NCBI RefSeq assembly: GCF_004359215.1
Contig: NW_027152031.1
Coordinates: forward strand, 1,612,754 to 1,676,753
Direction of reading: 5' to 3'
Length of the DNA: 64,000 nucleotides
Source of the DNA: Bremia lactucae
Taxonomy: Eukaryota > Oomycota > Peronosporomycetes > Peronosporales > Peronosporaceae
Made by a program: the position numbers and the translations under genes. Of this stretch, positions 53,842 through 63,528 are shown piece by piece. Position 1 is the first letter of the stretch. Every line of letters begins with the position of its first letter. Under the pieces are notes generated by a model, which saw only the letters and a list, made by a program, of their open reading frames with translations, was not told the DNA's origin and did no database searches.

Positions 53842-54377
53842 ATGCGGGGTGACGATAGTGCTGCGCCTTCGGCTGCGGCTCGTGCAGCCGCGGGTGACGC
53901 ACTGTAATCTCTTGCGGCAGACGGAACGTCTGCCGTAGTATCTTCCACTCGCACAACACTAGATGTTGCGAGTGCACGTGGTGATTCACCGCGTGAATAC
54001 GACCCATCAATGGAGGTCGACTACGAATGCGAGTCAGACGAAATGGCCGACTCGGGGAGAATAGAATAGTCGCCTGATAGACGTCAGGCGGCTGACTATA
54101 TGCCTTCGGAAGAGAGGGCGCATTCTGATAGACGAGTTATTAGTCGATTAGGTACCGACGATGAGGATGATTCCTCATCGCCTGTTCTGTCTCTCGTACG
54201 GTCACCTGACCTGTTTCTGTGCAAGGTGATGACGGTGGCATAAGCCATCGTCATAAAAGTTCTTGTGGTACCCCTACTTCAGTGAGTACCATTCAGGGGA
54301 GTGAAAACATTAAAATATATCATCTCGCCCCTAAAAAGAAGCTGCGGCTTTTGCCCAAACGGCTAATCAACAGCTAG
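53842..54377 (+). pseudogene. A-3 antisense ORF (aORF) N-terminal half
   Basis: Plus strand, opposite to the inverted pol. It starts ATGCGGGGTGAC at 53842 and matches A-2: APSAAARAAAGDAL, LAADGTSAVVSS, YDPSMEVDYECESDEMADSG, DDEDDSSSP, then LAPKKKLRLLPKRLINS and a stop at 54377. Several stops. The C-terminal half and the chromodomain are deleted: pol resumes at 54430 in the integrase. Upstream GACTGTCATTG (53733-53743) is shared with A-2. Confidence 0.65.
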
Positions 54378-54429
54378 GTAGGTATACCGTAGAAAGTAGC
54401 ACAAGATCATCAATTTTAAATGAATGAAC

Positions 54430-57400
54430 ATTTCTCTTCCATGTTTGTCTGCATTCCGCTTCTGTCGGTCCACTGCGTTTCCAATGGAATCCTGAACGAA
54501 ACGGATTATTGATTCTCGAGTTAGCAGAAATTCTTCTGCTGACTCATTTGTTTTGTCTTTTTCAGTACGCTTTGTGCGTACTGCCTTGAGATCATTCTCG
54601 TTTTCAATGTCGATTTCTTCGACATCGACATCACTCGCGTCATTGTTAACTTCTGCGCGTGATGAGCATGAGCCAGAAATGGTTTTTCTCGTGTGAGTCC
54701 ACCCCCTCCTTAAATAGAGGATCCCTTTAATTGGGTGGGTATGCGAGGATGGCGTAAGCCATTCACGAAGAACGGTGTATGCGGTGTAGACGCATGCACC
54801 GTATTATTGATGGCGAATTCGACCATCGGTAAAAACTCGCTCCAATTCGGATACAATTGGACGTAACCTCGAGTATCTTTTCGAGGACGCGATTTACGCG
54901 TTCTGTTTGACCATCCGTTTCTAGGTGGTCGGATGTTGACATAGTCAGACGTTTTCCGAGAGATCGGATCACGGATTGTCAGAACTCCGCCGTGAATCTT
55001 GGATCTCTATCCGAGATTAATTCACGGGGTAAACCGTGGAGTGAATACCGTGTCGATGAAGACACGAGCACAGCCCGGATCCGTGATTGACTCTGGGTAA
55101 TGCAGCAAGATGTACCATCTTGCTGAATCTGTCTATAAAAACAAGGATTTCATTGATTTTGTGATTGTCTTCGGGAAATCCAAAGTAGGATCCATAGATA
55201 CGGACTGCCAACACTCTGCCGGAAGTGGTAGAGGTTGAAGAGTTGCACGGGATGAAGGGCTAGGCTTCACCCGTTGACAAACCTTGCAAGCAAGAATGTA
55301 TTTTGCGCACGAACTGATACTGGCGGGGCCAGTAAAAGTCGCGACTTACTGGGAGGTAAGTCTTCTCACGTCCACGATGTCCACTTCTTGGAGCTTCGTG
55401 TCACACATACAGGATGCGCAAGTGCAAATCATTGTGAGTTGGGACGACGACACGTGGGGTGTCGCCGGCAACGGCTGTGTAATTCAATAAGCCGTTGCGT
55501 GTTGTGTATCGATCGGACGACGATCGATATAAGGCCGGTAAATCTATAAAAGATTCATCGGGATTAATGAGATGATTCATCAAACATAGAAGGTCTTTAT
55601 CTTCTTTGTAGGCTTTCTTTATGCCATCAACTAAGGTTGATGACGGAACACTCGTAGTGAGTGTTGCAACGGTAAGATTACTCTCACCGTTGGAGTGCAC
55701 TGCTGACTCAAAATCGGGTCGGCGTGATCACGCATTAGCGACGCCATTAAGTCGTCCATGTTTTTATTCCACGGAGAAATTATACAACCTCGCCATTCTT
55801 TGCGAATGGGGTGGCTATTTACGGCTGGCGTAATGAAGCATGGTCTGTATATACGATGAACGGTCTATCACCGAGAAGAGACCCTAAACTCAGCCAGTGC
55901 ACATTTCATCGCAAGGAGTTCCTTGTCATGCACTGGTTAATTGCGTTCAGCTGGTTGCAGCTGACGCGATTGGTAACAGACGACGCGCTCCGCGCCGTCT
56001 GTATCGTATTGCATTTACCCACAGCCGATTGCAAAACACAGACCATATGGAATGGTCTGTCTCTATCCGCAATCGCCAAGATGAATAATTGCATCAAGCT
56101 TTGCTTGATACATTCAAAGAATTGCTAACAATCAGCTTTCCATCACCATATCTTGTCTTTTTTCAAGAGACGAGGAGATGAACTATCAACTCGGCATAAT
56201 TGCGTGAGTACTTGGGCGAGTACGCCGCTTATCCAAGATACTTTCTAAGTCTCTTGATATCGACTGGAACTGGCCAGTCGGTAATTGCCTTGATCTTTTC
56301 GGGATCAGGGCGCACGCCGTGTATACCGACGAGGCACCTAAGAAATGGTATTTCGCTTGCAGCAAACATACACTTCTTGAGATTCGTGTACAACTTATGC
56401 ATATGTGTAAGAACCTGACGAACGTGAGTTTTATGAACTTCCACGTTCGACTTCCCGTCCATGGCCCGACTATGGACGAATACATCGTCAAACTAACTTG
56501 GTGCGAATCCTCGCACCGGTCTCAGAAGATTCGTTACGCATCTGTTGAATGTTGCATGGGAATTACTAAGTCCCTGTGGCATTACTAGCCATTAACAGAG
56601 CACCCACTGGAAGTGCTCACTGCTGTGTACGGGATGTCACATTCATGCATAAGGATCTGATAAAATCCATCCGATCCATAGGCAAAATGATGGTACGCTT
56701 AGACATACCATCTATGATTACGTCTTTTCTAGGTTTCGGCGTTTAAGCTGGTACCGTTGCAGCATTCAGTTTATTGAATGCGTGCGCTTTCCGCCACCCT
56801 CCTGTGGTTTTTTGCACACAGAAGGTCGGAGAGCTATGTGGGGAGGTGTAATCCCTTACATGGCCCGCTTTTAATCGATCGGTAAAGAATTTATAGATCG
56901 CAAGTACTTGTTCACGAGGCAGTGGCCACTGCTCCATGACATAGTACTTCAGGCCCGGTTTAAGCTCGATCTCATGTCGAGTGCCTTTATCCTTAGGCAA
57001 CTCGCATGGAACTGTTCCAGGGAATACATCCCTAAATTCAATCTAATTCTTGTATAAAGGATTTAATTAAGTGACTTCCAGGATTGAGTAGTTTATCTCT
57101 CAGCCCGAGTCTTCACATTGAGGACACTTTTGTCCATCGATGAGTTGCTGAGAAACCGTTCGTTCTCTGCAAAAATTACCGCTGACCGAATATCGGTTAC
57201 GTATTCGTCCTCTGTGACGAGTACGCAGATCTGCTTGATTTTACCACCGTGCAGATCTCTCAAGAACCGCTTGGATTCTAGGGTTAGTAATTGAGCTATC
57301 TCCGAAGTTAACTTCGGAGGCGCATTCAGATCAAGAGTATAAGCGCCTACTCTTGATCCGTCTTAACCAAGACATTCAATGTCTCGTTTTCTTCCTAGGA

Positions 57401-57766
57401 TTCATCAACAGGCTGCCGAGGGATTAATCCCTTGGGATGCTGAAGTCTAGTCACTTCAGCATTAACTATTTGAGTAGACTTCTCCTTAAGTACGTGAGGA
57501 TTTATTCCCTCAACGTCTTCCGAGTGTGATTTCGATATCACAGTCGGGTCCTCTACGGTCGACTTTCTCCTCGACCTAGGATCACTCGTGTTGTCCATTT
57601 TAGACAACCGGTATTTTCCTTGAATGTCGCCTGCTAGGCGTACATTCATGTCTCAATCCACTGAACTTCTTCGAGTGGTGGACATTCGGCGCTGCCCGTG
57701 CATTCGCACAGCCGCCGGTAGCTGATTACAGTATGATTAGTAATCACACTATGATCTTGTGCAGTC
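54430..57766 (-). pseudogene. A-3 pol (integrase, RNase H, RT, spacer), inverted block
   Basis: Minus strand from right to left: spacer (57395-57649: SRRKSTVEDPTVISKSHSED, HPKGLIPRQPVDES), RT (56743-57000: TRHEIELKPGLKYYVMEQWP, KTTGGWRKAHAFNKLN; 56186-56491 and 56229-56462: DVEVHKTHVRQVLTH-like, KAITDWPVPVDIKRLRKYLG), RNase H (about 55740-56140, decayed), integrase (55401-55700: YRSSSDRYTTRNGLLNYTAV; 55017-55214: FIDRFSKMVHLAALP; 54763-54972: [20 protein letters not shown]). Truncated at 54430 before the GPF module. Orientation is opposite to the gag and both LTRs of the same element. Confidence 0.75.
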
Positions 57767-57772
57767 GGGTGA

Positions 57773-58273
57773 TGTACCGGGGTGTATCGTTACATGAAAT
57801 TAACACTTAAGGTTGTTAATTAATATATTATCTAAAAGTTAGATAATATTTGAAGATTATTACTTTATTCAGTAATGTTCAGAATTCTTATCCATAAATA
57901 GGTATAGACCATTATATCGATTTATTCCGCAGACTAATCAGCTATAGATGTAAACAAAAGAGAGAGACAGATAAGATAAGATAAGATAAGAATTCAATGT
58001 AAACAAAAGAGAGAGACAGATAAGATAAGATAAGAATTCAATTGCATGTTTGATATTAAATTCTAATTAAGTTAGAGCTAACAGATAGAAAGAAGAGATA
58101 CTTATTTATATTAGTACAGTTTTCATTTTACCCTCTTTAAGCTAGTTACCTTAAAGAGAAGTCTTACTCTGCACGCACTAGTGTACGAGAAATAACGAAA
58201 GGCACCACTCGCAACTATGTCAGTGCGAAGTAGACTTGTACTGAAGCAGTACAAGTCGTAGTGCCCCGTTACA
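57773..58273 (+). repeat. 3' LTR of A-3 (same orientation as the 5' LTR)
   Basis: 501 bp, TGTACCGGGGTGTATCG to CCCCGTTACA. It is preceded by CGGGTGA, matching the tail of the polypurine tract of A-1. It is longer than the 5' LTR, partly through a tandem duplication at 57948-58040, and diverged from it. No matching 5-bp target duplication is visible (CCTTG before the 5' LTR, TTACT after this one). Confidence 0.75.
57948..58040 (+). repeat. Tandem duplication with ATAAG slippage inside the LTR
   Basis: Units 57948-57996 (49 bp) and 57997-58040 (44 bp) are the same apart from four versus three ATAAG repeats. Confidence 0.88.
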
Positions 58274-58278
58274 TTACT

Positions 58279-58648
58279 GGCGAGTTAAACGGATGGATGT
58301 TAGATGGGCTATGAACAAGTGTGTGACGCGGCCATCACCGCTGGTTTTGCTCAAAGTGACTTCATCCATCAAGACCTGAATCGGGGACCTACCTGCTTTT
58401 ACTTCAGACGAGACTGTACGTTGGCATTGTAGATTTTTTTTTTGCCGTAGCCAGTGATTCTGGAACCTCACGGCGAATAAGCTTAAATCCCTGACGTGCA
58501 GGAACTCCAGCCGACACAAGTTCCTGTACACGTCCTTTTTCTTCTCCAGTCATTCTGCGGCATCCTGGTTGCCCGGCTATATTCTCTAAAGGTTTATGAT
58601 TGTGTTGGCTGTTCCGCAATTCGACAGATAAAGAACCATCTCCACCCT
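58279..58648 (-). pseudogene. MULE-type transposase N-terminal fragment
   Basis: Minus strand, two frames: 58404-58619 (GCRRMTGEEKGRVQELVSAG, RREVPES) then 58274-58531 (KAGRSPIQVLMDEV, DGRVTHLFIAHLTSIRL). The order GRSP-Q-LLDE followed by GRVTHLFFAHP is typical of the region before the DDE core in FAR1/MULE transposases of oomycetes and plants. It is cut by the A-3 LTR at 58273, so the catalytic core is absent. Confidence 0.6.
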
Positions 58649-59198
58649 TCTTTCCAAAAGCCTCTCAAGGACACCCCTGCAGTCTGGTTCCTGTCTTAAA
58701 TTTCTTCCCGTCAGCATTTCCGGTAGATCGTTTCCTATACTCCCCAACCTAGCAAAACTCGCTTGTCTCCATCTGAACGCTTATTGACACCCATAGCCAG
58801 CCGAACGTGTTCTATAAGATCGCAAGGTTTGGTAAAAATTTGGTTGCAATTGATGAAAGAATACAATTTTATTAGAAAGGTGGAGAGGGAATTTAGTAAA
58901 AAGCGGGGAGTTGAAAATAGCAAACTTGGGTGTGGTGCAAATAGCAAGTAATTTAATTGGTCACATTCCACGCGAATAACAACTTGGGTAAGTATGTGAT
59001 AAGGATAAACAACGTTTTACTAAATTGAATACAAATCTAAAAGAAAACATATCTCCATATGCTTGCAAAGCGCGAGAAAAGAGCGTCAATTAGCCGTAAG
59101 GTTGCCAACTAATACCTCGTCCTCTTTGCATTAAAGATACATTTTTTTGCAGTTCGAGCAGAACTGTCATCTTTACTTGAGACATCCTTTTTCGCAGC
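58649..59198. other. Intergenic, no gene seen
   Basis: AT-rich; 3' flank of the transporter gene. Short frames only, no recognised element. Confidence 0.6.
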
Positions 59199-60854
59199 TT
59201 ACAAGGTATTGTCGATTGGACTTCTTCGCACCACACAACGCGTTTCCAGCTTCTGCTTTCGCTTTAAAACAATCATCGCGGCGCCCCAGAACATGACGCC
59301 CCACGCCAGCCAAATCACGGCAAACAGCAACACGTTCCGGAGACCGACGTGGTCGTGCGAACAGTCTGGATTGAGCTCAGCTTCACCATTAATCTCCACA
59401 GTCCCACAATCGGGAGCCCACGAGTCTTTGATTGCGCCGAGTATGATGGGCGACGGCACGTCACCTAAAACGTGGATAACCAGCGTGTTAGCTGCTACCG
59501 CCATAGATCGGCGTGACTCGGGAAAGAGCTCTAGCACGGCGATGGTTTCCGGTACGGTGAGTGCGCACATGGAGAAGAGACAGAGAGTAAGAAAAATGAG
59601 ACACAATACCCTCATGCTGGTCACTGCCACCATAATGAGCCCAAACGACACCGCAGCCACCATAAAGTAAAACAGCGCCTTCACTGAAACCATGCACCTA
59701 CGTCCTACTTCGTCGGGTTTCATCTTTGCTAAATAATCCACAAGAAGTCCTCCTAGAGGCGTACCGATAGTCCCAGTAATGGCTACGAGTCCACCAAAGA
59801 TCAGCGACACGGTCGTCTCGTCCTCAAACAATCGCAACCCAATGAAAATTGCTGGACTGAAGGTGCTCATAGCCGCCAAAGAGAACGTGTAAGCCGCGTG
59901 GCCAAGAATGATAAGCATGAATGGTACACAGGTGAAAATAGCTTGCCACTCGTCAATAAACGATAGTTTTTCAATAGATGGACTGCGATCTTTATCTTCT
60001 TGGAAAGCTGTCGAGTGAATCTTTTCTTCATCATCTGGCGTCGAAAGCACCACGGCCGCTAAACTTTGTTTGTGCTCGATCTCGTCCCGCTCCATTTCTT
60101 TAATTGGAATCTGATTGAGTTCGTCTGGTACGACAGTAAGACAGCAAACGATAAATCCGGTCATGATAATCCCTTCCACAAAGTAGGCGCCCGCCCACCC
60201 GGACCCCGAGCTGGCAAACATGGATCCATAGATATACCCAAATGCCGTACCTACGGTGATAGAAGCCAGATAAATACCCAGATAGAGCGAGCGCTTGGCC
60301 GGTGGCGCGTGCCGGTTAATAAAAGGTGTCGCCGTGCATTGGAACGAAGCTTCCCCCACACCGCTGATAAGACGGCCAAGTATCAACACATAGTAGCTCT
60401 GAGTGGCTTGAGCCATGCCACAGATTGCCACCGCTATCACCCATACCGACATTCCTAATGCAATAATGCGAAAGGGTCGGTGGGTGAGCGCAAAGTAGCC
60501 AAATACGATGGAGAAGATCGAGTACGTGGCGATGAATGCTGAGGTCAGTAAACCAAAGTACACTGACTGGCGCACAACGCTCACGTCCAAGGTTTTCGTG
60601 ATAAAATGATTAAATTTCTCTGGTGCCCCCGGAATGATGCCGCGATCGATGTAATTGAGCAGGTTAATGCAACACAGTAGCACAATGGCGCCTTGCTTGC
60701 CAACCTGGTACATACTGCGCGAAGCTGGGGAGCGATCGGAGCTCAGTAGCGGATGTGACAGCAGCCACTCGGTTTCAAGAACGTCGTCTTGGGAAAGCGT
60801 GGTGGGAGAGGCGAAGCTACCACGAAATGGTTCGGCGAGTAAGGATGTGGTCAT
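59199..60854 (-). CDS. Spinster-like MFS transporter
   Basis: 551 residues, single exon, ATG at 60854. A hydrophilic N-terminus of about 50 residues is followed by twelve predicted membrane helices in two groups of six, with a charged central loop at about residues 245-300 (EMERDEIEHKQS, EDKDRSPSIEKLS). Signatures: LNYIDRGIIPGAP in the first helix (residues 65-77), LGRLISGVGEASFQ in helix 4/5 and PESRRSMAVAANTLVIHVLG in helix 10/11, all typical of Spinster proteins. Animal Spns proteins export sphingosine-1-phosphate or lysophospholipids from membranes or lysosomes; the substrate here is unknown. It is intact. Confidence 0.87.
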   Translation of the reverse strand: MTTSLLAEPFRGSFASPTTLSQDDVLETEWLLSHPLLSSDRSPASRSMYQVGKQGAIVLLCCINLLNYIDRGIIPGAPEKFNHFITKTLDVSVVRQSVYFGLLTSAFIATYSIFSIVFGYFALTHRPFRIIALGMSVWVIAVAICGMAQATQSYYVLILGRLISGVGEASFQCTATPFINRHAPPAKRSLYLGIYLASITVGTAFGYIYGSMFASSGSGWAGAYFVEGIIMTGFIVCCLTVVPDELNQIPIKEMERDEIEHKQSLAAVVLSTPDDEEKIHSTAFQEDKDRSPSIEKLSFIDEWQAIFTCVPFMLIILGHAAYTFSLAAMSTFSPAIFIGLRLFEDETTVSLIFGGLVAITGTIGTPLGGLLVDYLAKMKPDEVGRRCMVSVKALFYFMVAAVSFGLIMVAVTSMRVLCLIFLTLCLFSMCALTVPETIAVLELFPESRRSMAVAANTLVIHVLGDVPSPIILGAIKDSWAPDCGTVEINGEAELNPDCSHDHVGLRNVLLFAVIWLAWGVMFWGAAMIVLKRKQKLETRCVVRRSPIDNTL

Positions 60855-61186
60855 GGCTTTTCCCGGGATCAGGTCGAAAACGCTAATTTCTCAAAAATAT
60901 GTTCGGAGCTTAAAATATGCGACTAGATAACGAATCTGTATTTTCAACTGCATATGCTAGTGCGTAAGCCAGGCCAAGCAGCAGATGTTTGGACTCCGTG
61001 ACTCCGTGCCCAAATATAGTCCATGGACAATTCATTTAACCCGTCTTTCGACGTAATTAAAGCTGTAAGCCACATGAAAACAATGTTTCAAAGAAACAGT
61101 CTAGTTTTTTAAAAGAGTGCGTTTCGCTGAATGCCTAAAGCGGCGGGTAAGATCTCTATATTGCTTTCCAACGTCCCGTGTAACGA
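60855..61186. promoter_or_regulatory. Upstream region of the MFS gene
   Basis: 332 bp without coding sequence. The promoter of the minus-strand transporter should lie here; no specific motif is convincing. Confidence 0.4.
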
Positions 61187-61525
61187 ATGCGTAACTTTCC
61201 GCTTGAGGCACTGTGCCGTAAATTTACCGAACATGACACAACAGCCGACGGATGTTTGCCAGTATCGGCATTGCGCCTGACTAATCAGGAAACCTTCGTG
61301 AATATGATTTCACAAAAACTTATTCATAGCTGGCAGGCATTAGCACAATCGTATATAGACACAAGATGGCACATTAACCTACGCAAAGAGGATTTAAAGC
61401 CAGATGGGCAATGGAGGGTCGCAACTGATAGAACTTTATTGTCAGACATTATGTGTGACGAAGCTCTTTTACATATCCGACTCGAATCACGAAGGAGGAT
61501 TTCTTGTGGAAGCAACCGCTTCTAA
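61187..61525 (+). CDS. Hypothetical 112-residue ORF
   Basis: Open from ATG 61187 to 61525. KFTEHDTTADGCLPVSALRL is faintly EF-hand-like (D-T-D-G-L spacing), but no second hand is present. The rest (WQALAQSYIDTRWHINLRKE) is unrecognised. It could be a real small gene, an exon of a larger decayed gene, or chance. Confidence 0.25.
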   Translation: MRNFPLEALCRKFTEHDTTADGCLPVSALRLTNQETFVNMISQKLIHSWQALAQSYIDTRWHINLRKEDLKPDGQWRVATDRTLLSDIMCDEALLHIRLESRRRISCGSNRF

Positions 61526-61749
61526 GCAAGAATCGCAATGTCGACAACAGCGGATTAAGTTGTAAAACTTATTGTCTGTGCAGGCCACAAATTCTTCAAC
61601 TACTTGAATCTTTCACATGAACCGCCCCAAAGCTATTCTATCGCATGCACTACAACATTAAACTTAAAAGAGAATTACATTTTTTAAGCTGGCGAACTGA
61701 TATTGCGAGCAACATATCGGTGCCTTACTAAGAAACAAGCAATATGTAT

Positions 61750-61972
61750 AGAGTTATTATGAAATGCTTTCGAAATTGGCGGCAGAAAATACTTGATATT
61801 CAGTTAGCTGCTAAAAGGCCTGGTAATGATGTGTTGAGGTTTCAAAGCAAATGGAGTAAGTTTTAGAACTTTTACTAATCGATTCCTTTGCCTTAAAACC
61901 TCCTTTTAGCAGACTGACTTATCAAAGTATTTTTTTCTGCCGCCAATTTCGAAAGCATTTCATCATAACTCT
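61750..61972. mobile_element. MITE-like element with long terminal inverted repeats
   Basis: 223 bp. Left end 61750-61797 and right end 61921-61972 are reverse complements over about 48 bases with a few differences (AGAGTTATTATGAAATGC start). The interior is AT-rich and non-coding. No clear target-site duplication seen. Confidence 0.7.
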
Positions 61973-62546
61973 GAAAAGAATTAACGAGTATTGATGGAGT
62001 GATGCTGGGTTCAATAATGGCGGTTCTGTATGTGACTACTAATTAAATTTGGCATCGTTCCATTGCGTCTGGTAGGACACTGTTCATACATGTTTTAGAC
62101 GGGACGCGCGACAGTAGCCAATGGGCATGCCAGACAGTAGCCAATGGGGTGGACGTATTAACGGTCGGGTAGCAGTAAAAAAGGCGGGTAGCGATAAAAA
62201 TAAGTCGGGTAGCAATATCATTTCCCTAAGAAAACATTTTGACCTGTGAACTGTTTAATACAATTCCAAAGCGCTATTCTGGCAGGTTTGCTGCCTTACA
62301 GGGCTTAGTGACCATGCGCAAGCAAAAGCTGGAATTGAAATAAGCTCACAAGTGCTTTCTTACAGATAGAACCACAATAGTTATCTCTGACTATGTGTTG
62401 ATAATCGAATCATATTTTATATTCTGACCGATCTTCTATATAATAGCAGTATTCTATCAAGCAGACAGCCAGACTTTTTTGTACAGATTTGCATTAATAT
62501 GCGAGACGTAGCGACCTAAAAACCGATGTAAAGAGAAAATATGTTC
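61973..62546. other. Non-coding, with short dispersed repeats
   Basis: ACAGTAGCCAATGGG occurs twice (about 62111 and 62130) and CGGGTAGC three times (62166, 62185, 62206). No gene recognised. Confidence 0.5.
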
Positions 62547-62963
62547 TGTAATGGGGCACACATCACCTTATGGGTAAAATAACATCGATTCCTATTCTAA
62601 AATAGTTAGTTACTTAAATCCCATTTATTATGGGTAGCAAATGTGGTCGCCGCCACATATAAATCTGGCGGCCGGAATCTATCTTAAATAGATTCCGGCC
62701 GCCAGATTTATATGTTTTCGATTAAAAAAACTAATAAAATGCAGCTCCTCTTTTGATCTTAAAGCGTCAAATGCCTTCCTAGGCTTGCGCATTGATCTGT
62801 AAGAAATAGAAGCCTTTCTAAGGTATAATATACTCTTGGACACTAGTTGTCACTTGGTTCTAGAAGCCCCTGAAACCCTTGAAGTAGGATTCATTCAGCT
62901 AGAATAGCTTGTACGACTCCCTGAGTTGTTAAACCATTAGTTCTGTAGAGCTAAGAGACCCTC
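62547..62963 (+). repeat. Family C LTR, cut by a family A LTR
   Basis: TGTAATGGGGCACACATC onward is colinear with the C-2 LTR at 29852-30326 as far as CTAAGAGACCCTC, where a minus-strand A LTR begins at 62964. Confidence 0.72.
62656..62714. repeat. Perfect 27-bp hairpin inside the family C LTR
   Basis: Arms 62656-62682 and 62688-62714 are perfect reverse complements with a 5-base loop CTTAA. The left arm is normal LTR sequence (as in C-2); the right arm replaces what C-2 has at this place. Confidence 0.9.
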
Positions 62964-63039
62964 TGTAACGGGGCACTGCGACTTGTACTGTTTCAGTACA
63001 AGTCCACTTCACACTGCTTCAGATGTGAGTGGTGCCTCT
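62964..63039 (-). repeat. Family A LTR end, running into a gap
   Basis: The plus strand reads TGTAACGGGGCACTGCGACT, the reverse complement of the family A LTR end with its stem-loops. It was inserted inside the C LTR. Confidence 0.75.
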
Positions 63040-63139
63040 NNNNNNNNNNNNNNNNNNNNNNNNNNNNNNNNNNNNNNNNNNNNNNNNNNNNNNNNNNNNN
63101 NNNNNNNNNNNNNNNNNNNNNNNNNNNNNNNNNNNNNNN
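63040..63139. other. Assembly gap of 100 N
   Basis: Standard-size unknown gap inside a family A element. Confidence 0.98.
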
Positions 63140-63190
63140 GCCTCTGCGATGCAGTACACGGAATGGCCCAATGAACTTGGGTAGTAATTT
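63140..63190 (-). pseudogene. Family A integrase C-terminus scrap
   Basis: Minus strand KLLPKFIGPFRVLHRR, the GPF module of family A, cut at 63191 by the E-1 LTR. Confidence 0.72.
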
Positions 63191-63479
63191 TGTAACGGGG
63201 TCACATGTGCATGGTGTACTGACACAATAAGGATATTGTGACTATGTCATATAGTCGGAATGTGTATCAGTACATCAGGGAATATAGCTGGGTTATCGTT
63301 ATGACCCAGCTAGGTACGAACGACACGTGTCGGCACCTCAAGTACGGAGTATTGCCATTAAGTAGTACTTAATTAGTAACTTTTAGTAGCCTGATTTACT
63401 GCTGTAGTTAGATTGCTTAAAGATCTCAATTAATATTATTTATAGCTTCCTCTGTGAGTTGCTTTGTGACCCTGTCACA
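63191..63479 (+). repeat. 5' LTR of E-1 (family E)
   Basis: 289 bp with TGTAACGGGGTCAC at the start and GTGACCCTGTCACA at the end, imperfect inverted termini. Its sequence differs from the A, C and D LTRs. Followed by the primer-binding motif and gag. Confidence 0.75.
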
Positions 63480-63481
63480 CC

Positions 63482-63489
63482 TGGTAGCA
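63482..63489 (+). other. Putative primer-binding site of E-1
   Basis: TGGTAGCA followed by CTTGTAGTCAATCC, two bases after the LTR. Confidence 0.55.
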
Positions 63490-63528
63490 CTTGTAGTCAA
63501 TCCGGCGGCCAAGGATTGAAAACTCTGG

